Of a stretch of DNA of 64,000 bases, positions 44,806 through 58,100 are shown piece by piece; positions within the stretch are counted from its first letter, which is position 1; every line of letters starts with the position of its first letter. Origin of the DNA: Mytilus edulis (taxonomy: Eukaryota; Mollusca; Bivalvia; Mytilida; Mytilidae); assembly GCF_963676685.1 (NCBI RefSeq), contig NC_092349.1, forward strand, positions 43,043,426 through 43,107,425, in the 5' to 3' direction. The translations under genes and the position numbers were made by a program. Below the pieces are notes generated by a model that did not search any database, was not told the DNA's origin, and worked only from the letters and a program-made list of their open reading frames with translations.

Positions 44806-45910
44806 TTATTTTTTGCTATCCATAAACAGTTGTTTTGTGAACATCAAAACCTGTACTGTTAGCCTGTACATGCAATGGGCATTTATTCAATTCCTTCCCA
44901 CAATTATAAGTGAGAAGTACATATATTTTGACAACTTATGGATGTTTTAGAGTTTGAAATTTTGGTCGGCATTATATCTGATATCGTATGCACACTTGTG
45001 AACATAAAATGATTTTCAAAGTTTTATATATTTTAATTCGCAAAAAGTTACCCATTATGTACATATTCTGTTGACAAATTTTTGGGATTCCTGTCAAAAT
45101 ATTTTGTTTCTTACTTAGAAATTTTCTTGATTGTGCAAGTAAAATAGCTAAACAAAACGAAAATAAATTATTCAAATCGGAATTTACTGTAATTTACTCA
45201 GGAGCACATAGAATGATATCATTGTGTCGGTTATGAGTCATGTGTAGACGAAACGCACGTCTGACGTATTAAATTATAATCCTGGTACCTTTGATAACTA
45301 TTATGAGTAACACTCTTTTCATAACAGGTTACCGCCTGGTTTAAGTTACATTCGATGATTAATTACAATTGAAGACATTTAGTGGGATTCGACAGAAAAT
45401 TTTGTAATATATATCCTTGGTCATTTTAAAACGTCTATAAACATTCAAAGAGGAGACCTCGTGTTTGTATGGTTATTAGTTGCATATGAGTTGCCTCTTT
45501 CCAAGATGGAACACATAAATATAAATGTATTAGTGGTTGTGATACATTTATTTCACATTCCAAACATTGCTGATAATTCCCCATCTAGCTACTGATTAAT
45601 ATCGTACCACATCTTCTTCTATCTATATACATTTTTTGATTCCCTTTTGAACTAGGACATGGTACAAATTTTGTTGAATCACAAACTGGTTCAGAGGTGA
45701 ATAATCTACCTAGTCAATCTAACTCGTTTGAAAATTTCAAGTTAAACAGTGACCGTCAACACAAACTGCTTTTCTTATGTATAAAGTGGTGATTTGAAAT
45801 AATATAAAAAAATAAATAATTGCTAACATATGAAGTCTTTTTATGAAATAAATTTATGTTTATAAAATAAGTTCTTTACACAACCAAGAAACTTCGTATA
45901 AGCTGTATGA
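44806..45910. other. Intergenic; family D fragment at ~45245-45300
   Basis: 'GTAGACGAAACGCACGTCTG' marks a family D piece. The rest is unrecognised AT-rich sequence. Confidence 0.4.
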
Positions 45911-45914
45911 AGAA

Positions 45915-46160
45915 AAGGGGGGGAGGATGGCAATTTGGGGGGGGGGGGGGTCGGGGGGGTCCGTTAACATGTTAACAACACCTCAATTTTGGCAAAACCA
46001 GTTAACAAAAAATGCAAAAATGCTGATAACAGTTAACAAAGTGGCTTGAAAACAGTTGGAATTGATCTCAGATAACAGTTAATAACACCTTGAAAAAACA
46101 CCGCCAAAAACAGGTTAACATAAAAAGGTATTGCCCTCCACCTCCTTTCCCCTTTATGAA
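45915..46160. mobile_element. G-rich GTTAAC element, probable MITE
   Basis: Imperfect inverted ends (AAAAGGGGGGGAGGATGGCA at the left; TTGCCCTCCACCTCC...CCTTT at the right) enclose a G14 run (45937-45950), a G7 run and about ten GTTAAC words. Confidence 0.5.
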
Positions 46161-46451
46161 GGTTATAATGTCATACACAGTCATTAATTTCAGTGTATGA
46201 GATGTAGGTGGTAGTCAAACTAACCAAAAACTTCGCATTTACCAAACAAACTAAAAATAAAACATACAAAAAGAAAGAAGACGTCCCAATAAATGAAAAA
46301 AAACCTTGGCAAAACAATGAATACACAATACACATATAAAAGACTCTTTTTTTATTAATTCACAGGCTAAAATGTAAACCTCATGATAGCGAGTTAAAGT
46401 ATGATACAACACGTCTACAGTCGTGAAGTCCATTTAATGTTAGAACTTTTT

Positions 46452-47358
46452 CAGCATTGCCCCTTATGAGCCTCATGGATTATAACACCCTCTTCCTTTT
46501 TCCTGTAAGTAGACAACAAACAATGGTTATATTAAAAACATTTAGAATAACGTTTGTTTAATGAAAAGGTATAAGTATTTCAACCAAAATACCGACGAAC
46601 GTTTAGATCTTTATGTTAAATTAAGTTAAACATCTGTCAGAATAAAAAAAAAATACATGCAAATCTGTTTATCTAATACATATGAATGTAAACCACGAAC
46701 GGTGCAAGAAAATTCAGTGATGCAAAAATCTGGTTTTGTAAAATTGCTTGTCCCTTTGTCAGATCTTTTATATAAAATTGTTTGTTTTACTACAGAATAA
46801 GAAAACCTTTATCAGAATGGTATTATACATTCAACAAACTATGATGCTCGTTTTCTGATAATCAACTTACAAGCACGCAGCTATCAACAGTCTGCATTTG
46901 TTACTATATGTCACGCCATCTGATCCACAGACAGGGGAATAATCCGCAGGGCAAATAGAGGGACATGCTGACTCAGTAAGGAACACTTGAAAAGAAAATG
47001 CAAAATAAATGAACAACTACGAAACATATGAGATATGACGTACATTGTTTACATTGCTGTGCTAGTTAATATATACAGATAAAGAATAAGTTGGTCCGAA
47101 AATGATGCACGAGGTGAAATGAAGTGTACAATTCTAAACAGTAAAAAGTCGATAGCTCGAGACAGTAGTGTTCAAAAACAATATGCAACTTATACATACA
47201 ATTGATGGGTCCTGTTAATTTTTTAATCATACAAGTTGTCATTACTATTATTTTCTATCAAATATGATGAAATACAAACTATCCTAAGTTTTATGACTGA
47301 AGCGTTTATATGTCTTACCAGTTCCAAGAATACACACGAGAAGTAGTACTAATTTCAT
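46452..47358 (-). CDS. Secreted single-domain Kazal protease inhibitor 1
   Basis: Exons 47319-47358, 46871-46985 and 46452-46503 (introns 333 and 367 nt, GT-AG, phases 1 and 2) give 68 residues. Signal peptide: '[20 protein letters not shown]'. One Kazal domain follows: C-x3-C-x7-C-x10-C-x6-C-x17-C, with '[20 protein letters not shown]' and a final 'HEAHKGQC' before the TGA. Kazal domains block serine proteases by a substrate-like loop. By alignment to ovomucoid the P1 residue, two after the second Cys, would be Ala, suggesting elastase- or subtilisin-like targets (inference). The wide C4-C5 spacing is of the non-classical invertebrate type. A plus-strand TTTATT at 46351-46356 would give a poly(A) signal. 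Confidence 0.92.
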
Positions 47359-49060
47359 ATTATCCACCAGCGACGCTAGACACAATAGTGTATGTAAAGG
47401 TTCCGAACAGTACTGTGCAAACTTTTCTAATTATCTATTGACACAGTATTTGGTTCATTGATAAAGCACACTGCATTGACATGTACGCCTTCGCGAAAAG
47501 AGCACCTGAGATCACCCCTAGTTTTTTTGTGGAATTCTTTAGTTTGCTATGTTGTGTCTTGTGAAGTATTATTTATCTATTTGTCTTTTTCTGTTTTAGC
47601 CATTGCGTTGTCAGTTTGTTTTCTATGTAAAATTTGAATGTCCCTCTAGTATTTTTCGCTTGCATTGTTCATATGTATGGTTAATGACCGCACATACGTC
47701 TATCAAACCTTCTTTCAGTTAGCCAACACACACATGTCTGCAAAGTTAACACTCTAGGACGTAGACGAGATTTGTTGATTTTCAGAGTATCGTAGCTTCT
47801 TGTGAAGCAAGATTTTTAATCAAGTTGGGTATCTGTCAAAATTCTACAGAACTGGCAGTGTTTTGTTTTACATTTAGAGTTACACTTTAAGTATTTGCAA
47901 TTATCAATGGGTTATGTTATGACAGAAAACTGAAAGGCCAATTTTTATCTTTTATTGATGAAATACTCGTGTCTTTGTATTTCTTCGGTCTGTGATTGTC
48001 CCATTAGAATACATCTTCTTTACTGTTTAAATATAAATCTAATTTGGTAGATACTTCACATTTTTGACAAGCAGGAACTCTACTTATTATCAAACCTGAT
48101 TTAATAGTAATACACTACTCAGTGTGTGATAACATTTTGCGAGGGAATTCGATGTTTGTTATACCACTGTTCATTCCAGCACACTTTATGAAAATCCAAC
48201 TATATCAATCAGAATGAATTTTTTTGCAGTGTTTTAAGAAATAATTTTACTTTGAAGTCATTTATTATTTGTGAAATATTTAATGTTTTAAAAGGGCGAG
48301 TTTTCTGTATAAAGTAAATAATTATGTAGACTTTTGAAGCCCAAACTTTCTATTGCCTTAAATACGCAAATGAAAGTTCCAAAAACTATATCAATAGAGA
48401 ACGACATGTTTACGAAATTATAGCAAAACTTTTGGTTGACAAATTTTTATTCATTATTGCAAACTAATGAACTTTAAAAATTTATGTCTAACTTTTCTCC
48501 CTACCCAATTTACACCTATCACATGTTATGGTGTGGACCGGTCATTGTTATTGAATCTTATGCAATTTGATTGGTTTAAGTTATGCTTTTCATACATGAC
48601 AGAACTGGACACTTGACGAGTCAATTTTATGTTTTATCAATGAAAGTAAAGGTATGAAAGGTAACAATTGCCACTTCTTCTATTTCCACAAAATTTTCAA
48701 AATACACAGTTCATAAATTATTTTTTAAAAACCTATTGCGGAGAAAAAAAAGAGAAAGTTTACAAGTTTTATTCCATTAAACAAGTCATTTTTCGAAAAG
48801 TAATGCCGAAATATATTTTACGCACCGCTTCACTAGGTAAAGTTATTGTTTATCTGAACAAAAAAAAAACATTTTTCAATTTCATTTGAATATATTAATT
48901 ACAGTTGATACTGAACTAACGTAGTCATTAAATAAAGTCAAAATATGTACGATCTGCCTATTTTTTGGATACAAAAGTCAATACGATAGTTTTAAGGTCA
49001 ATTTCGTCTACATCACAAATTCTTGTCTGCCACTATAGTTACAATATGAAAAAGTAAAAT
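47359..49060. other. Intergenic with an RT-element 3' tail
   Basis: 47495-47665 is a loose 3' UTR of the RT family ('GAGCACCTGAGATCACCCCT', 'TTTAGCCATTGCGTTGTCAG'). The remainder, including ORF-like stretches near 48668, shows nothing recognisable. Confidence 0.45.
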
Positions 49061-49064
49061 AACA

Positions 49065-49205
49065 AAACAAAAAAACGCACTCCGAGGTAAATTCTAAAAG
49101 GAAAGTCCCTAAGCAATTGGCAGAATCAAAAGCTCAAGCACATCAAACGAATGGATAACAACTTTCATATTCCTGACTTGATAAAGGCGTTTTCTTATTT
49201 AGAAC
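49065..49205 (-). repeat. Family A interspersed repeat
   Basis: Reverse orientation ('AAACGAATGGATAACAACTT', 'CCTGACTTGATAAAGGCG'). Confidence 0.65.
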
Positions 49206-49720
49206 AGGGTGGATTAAAAAAGAGGGACGAAAGATACCAAAGGGACAGTCAAACTCATAAATCGAAAATAAACTGACAACGCCATGGCTAAAAATGATGT
49301 CATTTGTTAACGGTTATTCCATAACGGTGAACCAACTCGTGATGGCGTCCGTAAAATTTACTAAGGGATGATTTGAACTTCACCATTTGAAACTCTTAGT
49401 TTAATATCTTCCTTGTGAGCAGCAAACCTCTATCAAGAAAATCATGATAGGAAATGCAAGCACGGGAATATCGTATCAATAAGGAGACATATACCTCGTA
49501 TGCAGGTGCTTAGAAATGGAAAGTTCACAATTGGAAATCTGAACTCATCTCTTTTGTTGTTTTCAACCGACCCTCATTGTCAATTTCTAGATGTAAGTCA
49601 AGATATGAGGCCGACTTAACATTATTTGTAGTATCATTTATCTAGTTCAATGGGATAGATGCGTTCCACATAGTCACTAAATTTTGAATTATTTAGTGAA
49701 AGAACACCTGGTTTTATAGC
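49195..49720 (-). pseudogene. Degenerate RT-element copy, minus strand
   Basis: On the minus strand it has the 3' tail region at 49200-49290 ('GGGACGAAAGATACCAAAGG' on plus), then remnants of the RT C-terminal coding sequence upstream. These correspond to the same segments as 9370-9640 and 7380-7650, with many stops and shifts. Not functional. Confidence 0.6.
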
Positions 49721-50138
49721 AAGCTTAACCTCTCACTTGTATGAAAGTCGCACAAAATTTAATTATATTGACAATGATGCGTCAATAAAATAAGAAGACA
49801 TATTAGTTAAAAAATGTCAAAATTAACAAACTTCTTGTGAGTTATCTTAGGAGGAAAATCATCGTTTTATTGCATTCAAAATTGGTTTCTAGTGGTAGTG
49901 TTAACAAATACGCTAAATAAAATTAATATAGATAAAATCAAGGACCTGATAGTCAACTTGTTCCAATTTCCATTAATGTAAGATGCAAACTTTTCAATTT
50001 TCTTATATAAAGAGCATAAACTCGAAACTGTCATTAAATTTCAATATTGTTCTCCAAGAAAGTCTCTGATTTTCGAACTCTGATTTGGAAAAAAAGTATA
50101 CAATGTCAAATACAACCCATGTTTCATCTCTCTTTAAA

Positions 50139-50410
50139 GGTGGTATCCAACACCTTGACTAAAATTTATTTGGCTCGTTTAATTTTCATAAAGTTTTGAC
50201 AAAATATTTACTTTGACCCTTTGAGAAAATATGAAAATTTCAAAAAATTTGAACCAACCAATTTATCTTAAAAATTTCACTGGTTATATTGCAATTTGAC
50301 AAACACTACTTTTCATTATTGAGAAGCTTAATTTCCCCTTAACGACACAACGTAATTAAAACGTTTAGCTGATTTTACAGATTTATCTCCCTGTAATGTT
50401 AGGTACCACC
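50139..50410 (-). mobile_element. GGTGGTACC MITE, copy 1
   Basis: Reverse relative of the element at 60237-60521: ends GGTGGTATCCAACAC and GGTACCACC, sharing 'GCTCGTTTAATTTTCATAAA' and 'GAAGCTTAAT'. The target-site flank is eroded. Confidence 0.75.
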
Positions 50411-51285
50411 AACAGACAATAACAATTGTAGTCTTTTGACGTTTTCTAATGCGACCTCATGAAAAGTTGAGCTAAGCTGGTAGAGAAAGAACATATTTTT
50501 TGGCAACTCTTTTCGTTGTTTATTTATTTTTTAAAATTTTATTTTTATAGTTTTGTCGATTTCTTACCGAGTTATGGCTACACAACTTTTGATATAATTC
50601 CTTCCAAGATTTGCACTACATTTTATTTATCTACATAAGTAAATAACAATATTTAGATTCATTGCCTTCTCTGCGTTTTAGAAATTGAGTTAAAAATATT
50701 CGTAACTATATGCCGTATATGTAATTGCTAGAGAAAGGGGGTATTTTTTATTGTATCAATACTTGCTAACATTGATTTATTAGAAAACATTATACATATT
50801 TGTCAATCCAGATGGACGACTAGATTGGTTACATAATTCAATCTGATAGACGATTATCAACTTTTAGATATAATGTACACAGAAATTGACAACTATAAGT
50901 CACAGTACGGCACCCAGCAATGAGGAAAGCTCATACTGCAAAGTCAGCTATAAAAGGGCCCGAAACGACGAATATAAAACTATTCAAAAGAAAAAACACG
51001 TAACGGCTTAACTGATGTACAAAATAATGAACGAAGAATAAACAAATTTGTAACACAGCACACAAACGACAACCATTGAATAACAGGCTCCTGAAGTTGG
51101 ACAGATTCATACATAATGTGGTAAGGTTAAACTTGTTTGAAGGTGCCAACCCTTCCCTTACCTGGGACAGTGGTGTAACAGTACAACATAAAAAAAAATC
51201 AGTTTAAAAATGCTTAAGTCAATCCAATTCATTTGAACTTTGGTGGGTAGTTGTCTCATTTGCAATCATACCAAATTTCCTTATT
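50411..51285. other. Intergenic, nothing recognised
   Basis: AT-rich. A fragment of the common 'GGTAGTTGTCTCATTTGCAA' repeat is at 51245-51270. Confidence 0.35.
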
Positions 51286-51288
51286 TTT

Positions 51289-52621
51289 AGCTCACCTGGC
51301 CCGAAGGGCCAAGTGAGCTTTTCTCATCACTTGGCGTCCGGCGTCCGTCGTCCGTCGTCCGTCGTCCGTCGTCCGTCGTCCGTCGTCCGTCGTCGTCGTC
51401 GTCGTTAACTTTTACAAAAATCTTCTCCTCTGAAACTACTGGGCCAAATTAAACCAAACTTGGTCACAATCATCATTGGGGTATCTAGTTTAAAAAATGT
51501 GTGGCGTGACCCGGCCAACCAACCAAGATGGCCGCCATGGCTAAAAATAGACCATAGGGGTAAAATGCAGTTTTTGGTTTATAACTCAAAAACCAAAGCA
51601 TTTAGAGTAAATCTGACATGGGGTAATATTGTTTATCAGGTCAAGATCTATCTGCCCTGAAATTTTCAAATGAATCCGACAACCCGTTGTTGGGTTGCTG
51701 CCCCTGAATTGGTAATTTTAGGGAAATTTTGCTGTTTTTGGTTATTATCTTGAATATTATTATAGATAGAGATAAACTGTAAACAGCAATAATGTTCAGC
51801 AAAGTAAGATTTACAAATAAGTCAACATGACCAAAATGGTCAGTTGACCCCTTTAGGAGTTATTGCCCTTTATAGTCAATTTTTAACCATTTTTCGTAAA
51901 TCTTAGTAATCTTTTACAAAAATCTTCTCCTCTGAAACTACTGGGCCAAATGAAACCAAACTTAGCCACAATCATCATTGGGGTATTTAGTTTAAAAAAT
52001 GTGTGGCGTGACCCGGCCAACCAACCAAGATGGCCACCATGGCTAAAAATAGAACATAGGGGTAAAATTCAGTTTTTGGCTTATAACTCAAAAACCAAAG
52101 CATTTAAAGTAAATCTGACAAGTAGTAAAATTGTTTATCAGGTCAAGAACTATCTGCCCTGAAATTTTCAGATGAATCGGACAACCCATTGTTGGGTTGC
52201 TGCCCCTGAATTGGTAATTTTAAGGAAATTTTGCTGTTTTTGGTTATTATCTTGAATATTATTATAGATAGAGATAAACTGTAAAAAGCAATAAATGTCA
52301 GCAAAGTAAGATCTACAAATAAGTCAACATGACCGAAATGGTCAGTTGACCCCTTTAGGAGTTATTGCCCTTTATAGTCAATTTTTAACCATTTTTCGTA
52401 AATCATAGTAATCTTTAACAATAATCTTCTCCTCTGAAACTACTGGGCCAAGTTCATTATAGATAGAGATAATTGTAAGCAGCAAGAATGTTCAGTAAAG
52501 TAAGATGTACATACACATCACCATCACCAAAACAAAATTTTGTCATGAATCCATCTGCGTCCTTTGTTTAATATTCACATAGACCAAGGTGAGCGACACA
52601 GGCTCTTTAGAGCCTCTAGTT
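51289..52621 (+). repeat. AGCTCACC hairpin-capped repeat, copy 2
   Basis: Start hairpin AGCTCACCTGGCCCGAAGGG, then a CGTC/CCGTCGT microsatellite (51340-51405), ~500-bp units at 51420 and 51922 and a partial unit at 52423. End: AAGGTGAGC plus hairpin AGGCTCTTTAGAGCCT. It is a different subfamily from copies 1 and 3 ('CAACCAACCAAGATGGCC' replaces 'AAACATGGCCGCCG'). Confidence 0.85.
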
Positions 52622-55104
52622 ATATTAACTCATCAGGTAGATACAAATAGAAATACATCAAACAAAAGCACTGATACCAAAATTAATATCATTACAATAT
52701 AAAAAGAACAATATTCAAATACCTTATTACAGTGTTGAATTGCTAACCTTTTAGATTATGTTTACTTAAAGGACTGATAAGTTTACCTGGATCCTTTATG
52801 ATTTCCCGGGTTCGGTAAACAATATCTCCATAAAAAAGGATGTGCTATCCCGTTTGAAATAACCAGGCTTCAAAACAAAATCTTTTGAAGAAATTTGTAA
52901 AAATTAAAATCACAAAAATAGTACACTAAGATGTAAATACACAACTTTCATATTCCTGACTTGGTACAGGCATTTCATTATGTAGATTACTTGATTATTT
53001 AACAAACAAATATCACCAAAATACCTGTAAGCATTGTAGAATTTATCTATTAAATGCAACTGAGACGTATTTGTGATTCATAACAATACAATAACTAGTC
53101 TGCTTTTAAAGGGGCGCTATAGGTGCCAATAGGAATACCTACAATATGTTGATCAACATAATAAATCTGACAAAGATGTCGACGAACACGTTTGTGTAGT
53201 TGATGGTAGATTTACAAAGACACCTGTAGTTGGTAGCTCATACCGTATTCAGTACACACCTTTTCGATAATGTACAAATTATTTAAAATATGAAAATGAT
53301 TAAAACACAATGTAAAAGCACTGTAAAAATTTTCCTCGTCCGAATTCAAGGTTCTTCAACGGGACACTTCGAATTAAAGCCAACTAAAAGAGATCAAATG
53401 ATTGTTACTGATTATATAATTACGTTGCAACTATTTACAATTATTTTGTTAAGTTCTGATATTAAACGTAGTTAAATTTTAAGTTTTGTTTCATAGAATT
53501 TAATTGTACAATCATGTATTGTATCGATATTATTTATTCATGTTATTACCTTCATAATGATAATAATAAATATTGTGATTATTTATCTTCATAATTAAAT
53601 TTATATTTGTTAATTATATTAGATGCCTGTAGATTCATCTTTGATATTTCATTTGCTTTTATCTACGTTTACAGTTATGGCAGTTGTTATGCTGACTATG
53701 CGGTATGGGCTTTGCTCATTGTTGAAGGCTGTACGGTGACCTATAGTTGTTAATGTCTGTGTCATTTTGGTCTCTTGTGGACAGTTGTCTCATTGGCAAT
53801 CATACTACATCTTCTTTTTTATATGACATTTTTATTGTAAGGTAATCCTCCTCTATATAGCTTCAATTTGCTTGCTCAGAAATTTCAGAAGTCGGTTTTA
53901 AAATTGTCTCAATTTATATTCTTAGGACTGATGTTATAACATTTCGATAAATAGGCTCCAGATAAAACTGAACTAATTTTACTAATATAAACATGATCTG
54001 GATTTTTTGTTTTAGAAAAGTAGGCTTTCGTTTGGAAATCACTCACCAATCTTTATGAAAATTATTTCATGCCAACTTTCTGTGACTTATCTTATTGCAA
54101 CAAAGGAGGTCAACTTCATGACATATAATAGGTAATCATACGACTCGTGATAGTACAAGGTCAAAGGTTTACTTTAGGATCAACTCAGGATTTAAACATG
54201 TGAATAGGATTTATTAATTTTTTTACTGGATGACTGTTTCGTACAAATCAGTTGCAATATAGTAGAATAGAATATTTAAGTCTTGATGCCCATTAGGTAT
54301 ATTTTATACTTTATGTAGATACTAGAAAGTTTGAGGCATAGATTACCTTAGCTGTATTTGGTAAAACTTTTAGGAATTTTGGTCCTCAATGCTTTTCAAC
54401 GTCGTACTTTATTTGGCCTTTTTAACTTTTTTGGATTCGAGCGTCACTGATGAGTCTTTTGTAGACGAAACGCGCGTCTGGCGTATATACTAAATTTGGT
54501 CCTGGTATCTATGATGAGATTATTTTCAACATATCCATATGGATCAATATTTGTATCACACGAACATCACTGAAGATACATGTTTTGTGGAAATGCGCAT
54601 CTATTGCGTTAAAATTGGTACGTTTACGTTATTGTATAATAATTATTTTCAAACTTTTATACGTCATTAGTTATATTTTGATTATTCATTCAATTATTGC
54701 ATGGAAGGCTCATTAATTGCTTTAAATTTTGGTGTTTGGAACCATTACATTTGAACGTTATTGGTCCCAATCATATTTTTTTCAGATGATATTGTATTAA
54801 AGAATGTATCTCTTCCTTACGTCGTATTGTATGATGTTAATCTAGAGAAGGACGTAGTGTCAAAATGTATAACACAAATACTGAACTCCAAAACAAATTC
54901 AACAATGGGAAATCCATTAAAACTGTCAAAATCAACCGCTATCAATCAACGGAACAAGTGACAATCAACTACTATATTCCTAACTTGGTACAGACACTTT
55001 CCGAAGAAAACTTGCACTTGGTTAGAATATATTCCAAGCTCTCAATAAATCAAAAACAAACATTAGACATTTAATTTTTCAAATGTTTTAATTATCTCAA
55101 TTTT
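52622..55104. other. Intergenic with family A, C and D repeats
   Basis: Family A fragment, reversed, at 52885-52985. Family C at 53695-53820 ('CTGTACGGTGACCTATAGTT', 'GTTGTCTCATTGGCAATCAT'). Family D nearly complete at 54330-54530. No gene seen; an ATTAAA on the minus strand near 55070 may serve the Kazal 2 gene. Confidence 0.5.
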
Positions 55105-58100
55105 CTATCCAACTGGCGTAGCACATGCACTGCGTTGAGTAACTGTGATTGGGGCTGATCTGGGGTCTGCCTTTAATAGTCTGAAATAGATGAAAACCAT
55201 TAACATAAGACTCAAGTTTATTGATAATTCTTATTTCAATCTGAAAGAATAATATTAATGACATAAGTATGACATCATAAAGTATGACTCGCAATGTAAC
55301 GAAATATGTGACATAACAGTGGGCAAACGGAAAATTGATTTCAAAGTGTTAGGATTTGAGAAGAACTGCATCTATTTATCTACTTTTAAACATACTTTCA
55401 TTTATAGTTCAAGGAACTGAGATCATTTTAAAATAATTGCAATTCAAAAATCTATGTTGTGTTTTGTGTACTGTTGTTTGTCCTTTGGTCAGTTTTTTTT
55501 TTTGTCATGGCATTGTCAGTTTATTTTCGACAAATGAAGTTAAATGTTCCTTTGGTATCTTTCGCCTCTATTTTTCAGTCTTTTCGGGACTTGTCTGCAT
55601 TTTTGTTGTATTCAATACTTTTTATAAATACTTGACTCTATGTTTACTTCTAGCTCTACAAGACGCATACATATTCTGTATATACCATTTGTGAACTTTT
55701 AATTTTGTTTCGTTTTTAAATTGTCCAAATTTTAGTTGAAAACTAATATTTTTTTCAACAAATCGGTTTAACGTGCAAGGTTTTTGTTTTCTATTTTCAA
55801 CAATACCATTAATAATGTGTCATCTTCACCACACATACGTTTTATCAGGATAAGAAATAGCTATTAAGATAAAGTGCGGCACTGGTGGAGCAGGATCTGC
55901 CGAATCTTCCGGAGCACCTGTGATCACTCCTGTTTTGATGGTTAGTCTATATATTGTTATGTAGTGTTTCGTAAACTTGTTTTTTTTGGGGGGGGGGTGG
56001 GGGGGGGTCGTCGTTTTCTTCGAATTATGAGATTTAATTGTCCCCTCCGTACTTCTATTTTTTTTATAAACAAAGACTGTCTCTTATCGTTCTATTACAT
56101 ACAGGACTAATGCAAGACCACCATCAGTTGTACAGTAGGATTTGTAAATGCATCAGCACTTTTTTAATGCTACATTTTTTTTGTTGAATCAGAATTTTGC
56201 TTCTTATAAAGCGCATGTGCTTGAATTCTGAATATGTCTATTATCTTTAACTAAAAATGATATACATGATAGGGAACTATATTTCAATATTGTTGTTAGT
56301 CGGGTAAATAAATTTACAAAGGTTTAGAAAACTTTTTTCTATTTTTTTCTGGAACGAAAAATTATACTTTAAAATATTACATGTATGTTTCATTATGATA
56401 CGTTATTTTGATTGGCTAACAACAATCTCCAGTCATTTTGAAATGAACATTGAAATGAACATTCATTTCAAAATGAAAATTTAACAATCATGATGACATG
56501 AGCTTCCACAATAAAGTGCACAGGTAAGTAATGAAAACATTGATAGTAATTGTGTTTTCATGATCCTTGTAAAAAAATGTAATCATAAGTATTGAATGCT
56601 TCTTTTAGTAATTTTATAGGGTTGTAAACGCGTTGATAATGCGCACATTTTTAGAATGAAGCTCTACATCTTCAGACAAAATGTACTTCGGTCAACGCAT
56701 TTACACCCCAATAAATTTACAAAAAAGCATTCAAGTCTTCAATAAAAGTAAACACAAGAATCCTTCAGAGATATTTATATAAATACTTCATGAGTGTATT
56801 TCATTTTATTTCGTTATTTTGAATAATACGAAAGTGTGTTAAATGAATAGTTCTATATTTGGCAAGACTTAACTCATTCACCTGACACATTACAGGAAAT
56901 CCTCATCAATTTTGTACGTGATTTGGGCTTTGAAATGTTTACATGAGCGATACTGAGTCTTTTTTGGACAAATAAAATGGATGAACTGGAAAAAGACAGA
57001 AAACTTTAATATCTGTGTCAACGAATAAAAAAAGCGACGACCAAGGGCAAAATTCCTACCCATAATCTGTTACTGATATTTCTCAATTCTCTATTTATTG
57101 CTAATTTTGGAAGATTTGAAGGCCACAGTGACCTTTTATTCAGAATAAATAAAATTAAACCTTGAGTTTATGAATACCATTTATAATGGATGCATATTTT
57201 TGAAAATTATGGGACCGATTTATTTTAGTTGATTTGCATGGAAAACATTAGTTTATCAATTTTAAAAGATTTTTAAAATCGACAAGATCTTGTTTTACTC
57301 CTTTAAGAAATAAAGTTTCTCTAAGTTAGAATACTTACACACATTTGGCAGCCTCAAAACCACACATGTTACTGTAGGTTATACCATCTGAGCCACATAC
57401 AGGCATGTAATTAAAGGGACAAATCTGTGGACAATCAGCGGCCAGGGCTAGAAAGAAAATGAAAGATAAAGCAAAAATAATAATTTTATAAACACTTCAA
57501 CATGCTTTTTATTTCATAAATAGCTGAGATGGTGTATTGATAGAAGACATACAGTGATTAGTTGAAGTTTTCATAAGGTAAAAGTGACTTTAAAATTAGT
57601 ATTTCAAAGGTAGTTTTAGAATGAAATCATAAAGACTTATTCAAAGTTAAAATGATACAACAAAGACTTATTAAATTGAATGTTGTAAAAAAGTATAGTA
57701 CATTAAATTGAATTTTTATAAAAAACCATAGTACATTAAATTGAATGATTCGTGTTGCTTAGTCTTTAATTTTCTCTTTGTGTCTTGTGTTCTTTTTTTG
57801 TCTGTTTGTCTTTTTCTTTTTTAGCCCATGGCGTTGTCAGTTTATTTTATATCTATGAGTTTGACTGTCCCTTTGGTATCTTTCGCCCCTCTTTTAAAAT
57901 AGCATATTTAATTGTCATGTAAATTTTTTGTTAAAAGAAACAAGTATGATATATCATAGATAATAGAGTAATCTAAAATAAATTTTATATGTATGTCATA
58001 AAGGAAGTTAATATACTTAAAAATGAAAAAAAATAATGAAAATTTCCATCATAAGATACATTGTAGCAGCGCAAGTTCAAAGCTGTTCGAAACAAAACTA

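Noticed and set aside
51460-52162. Two similar 66- and 70-codon frames ('SSLKNVWRDPANQPRWPPWL')
   Set aside because: They come from the ~500-bp tandem units of the AGCTCACC repeat; copies 1 and 3 lack the frame, so no selection for protein.
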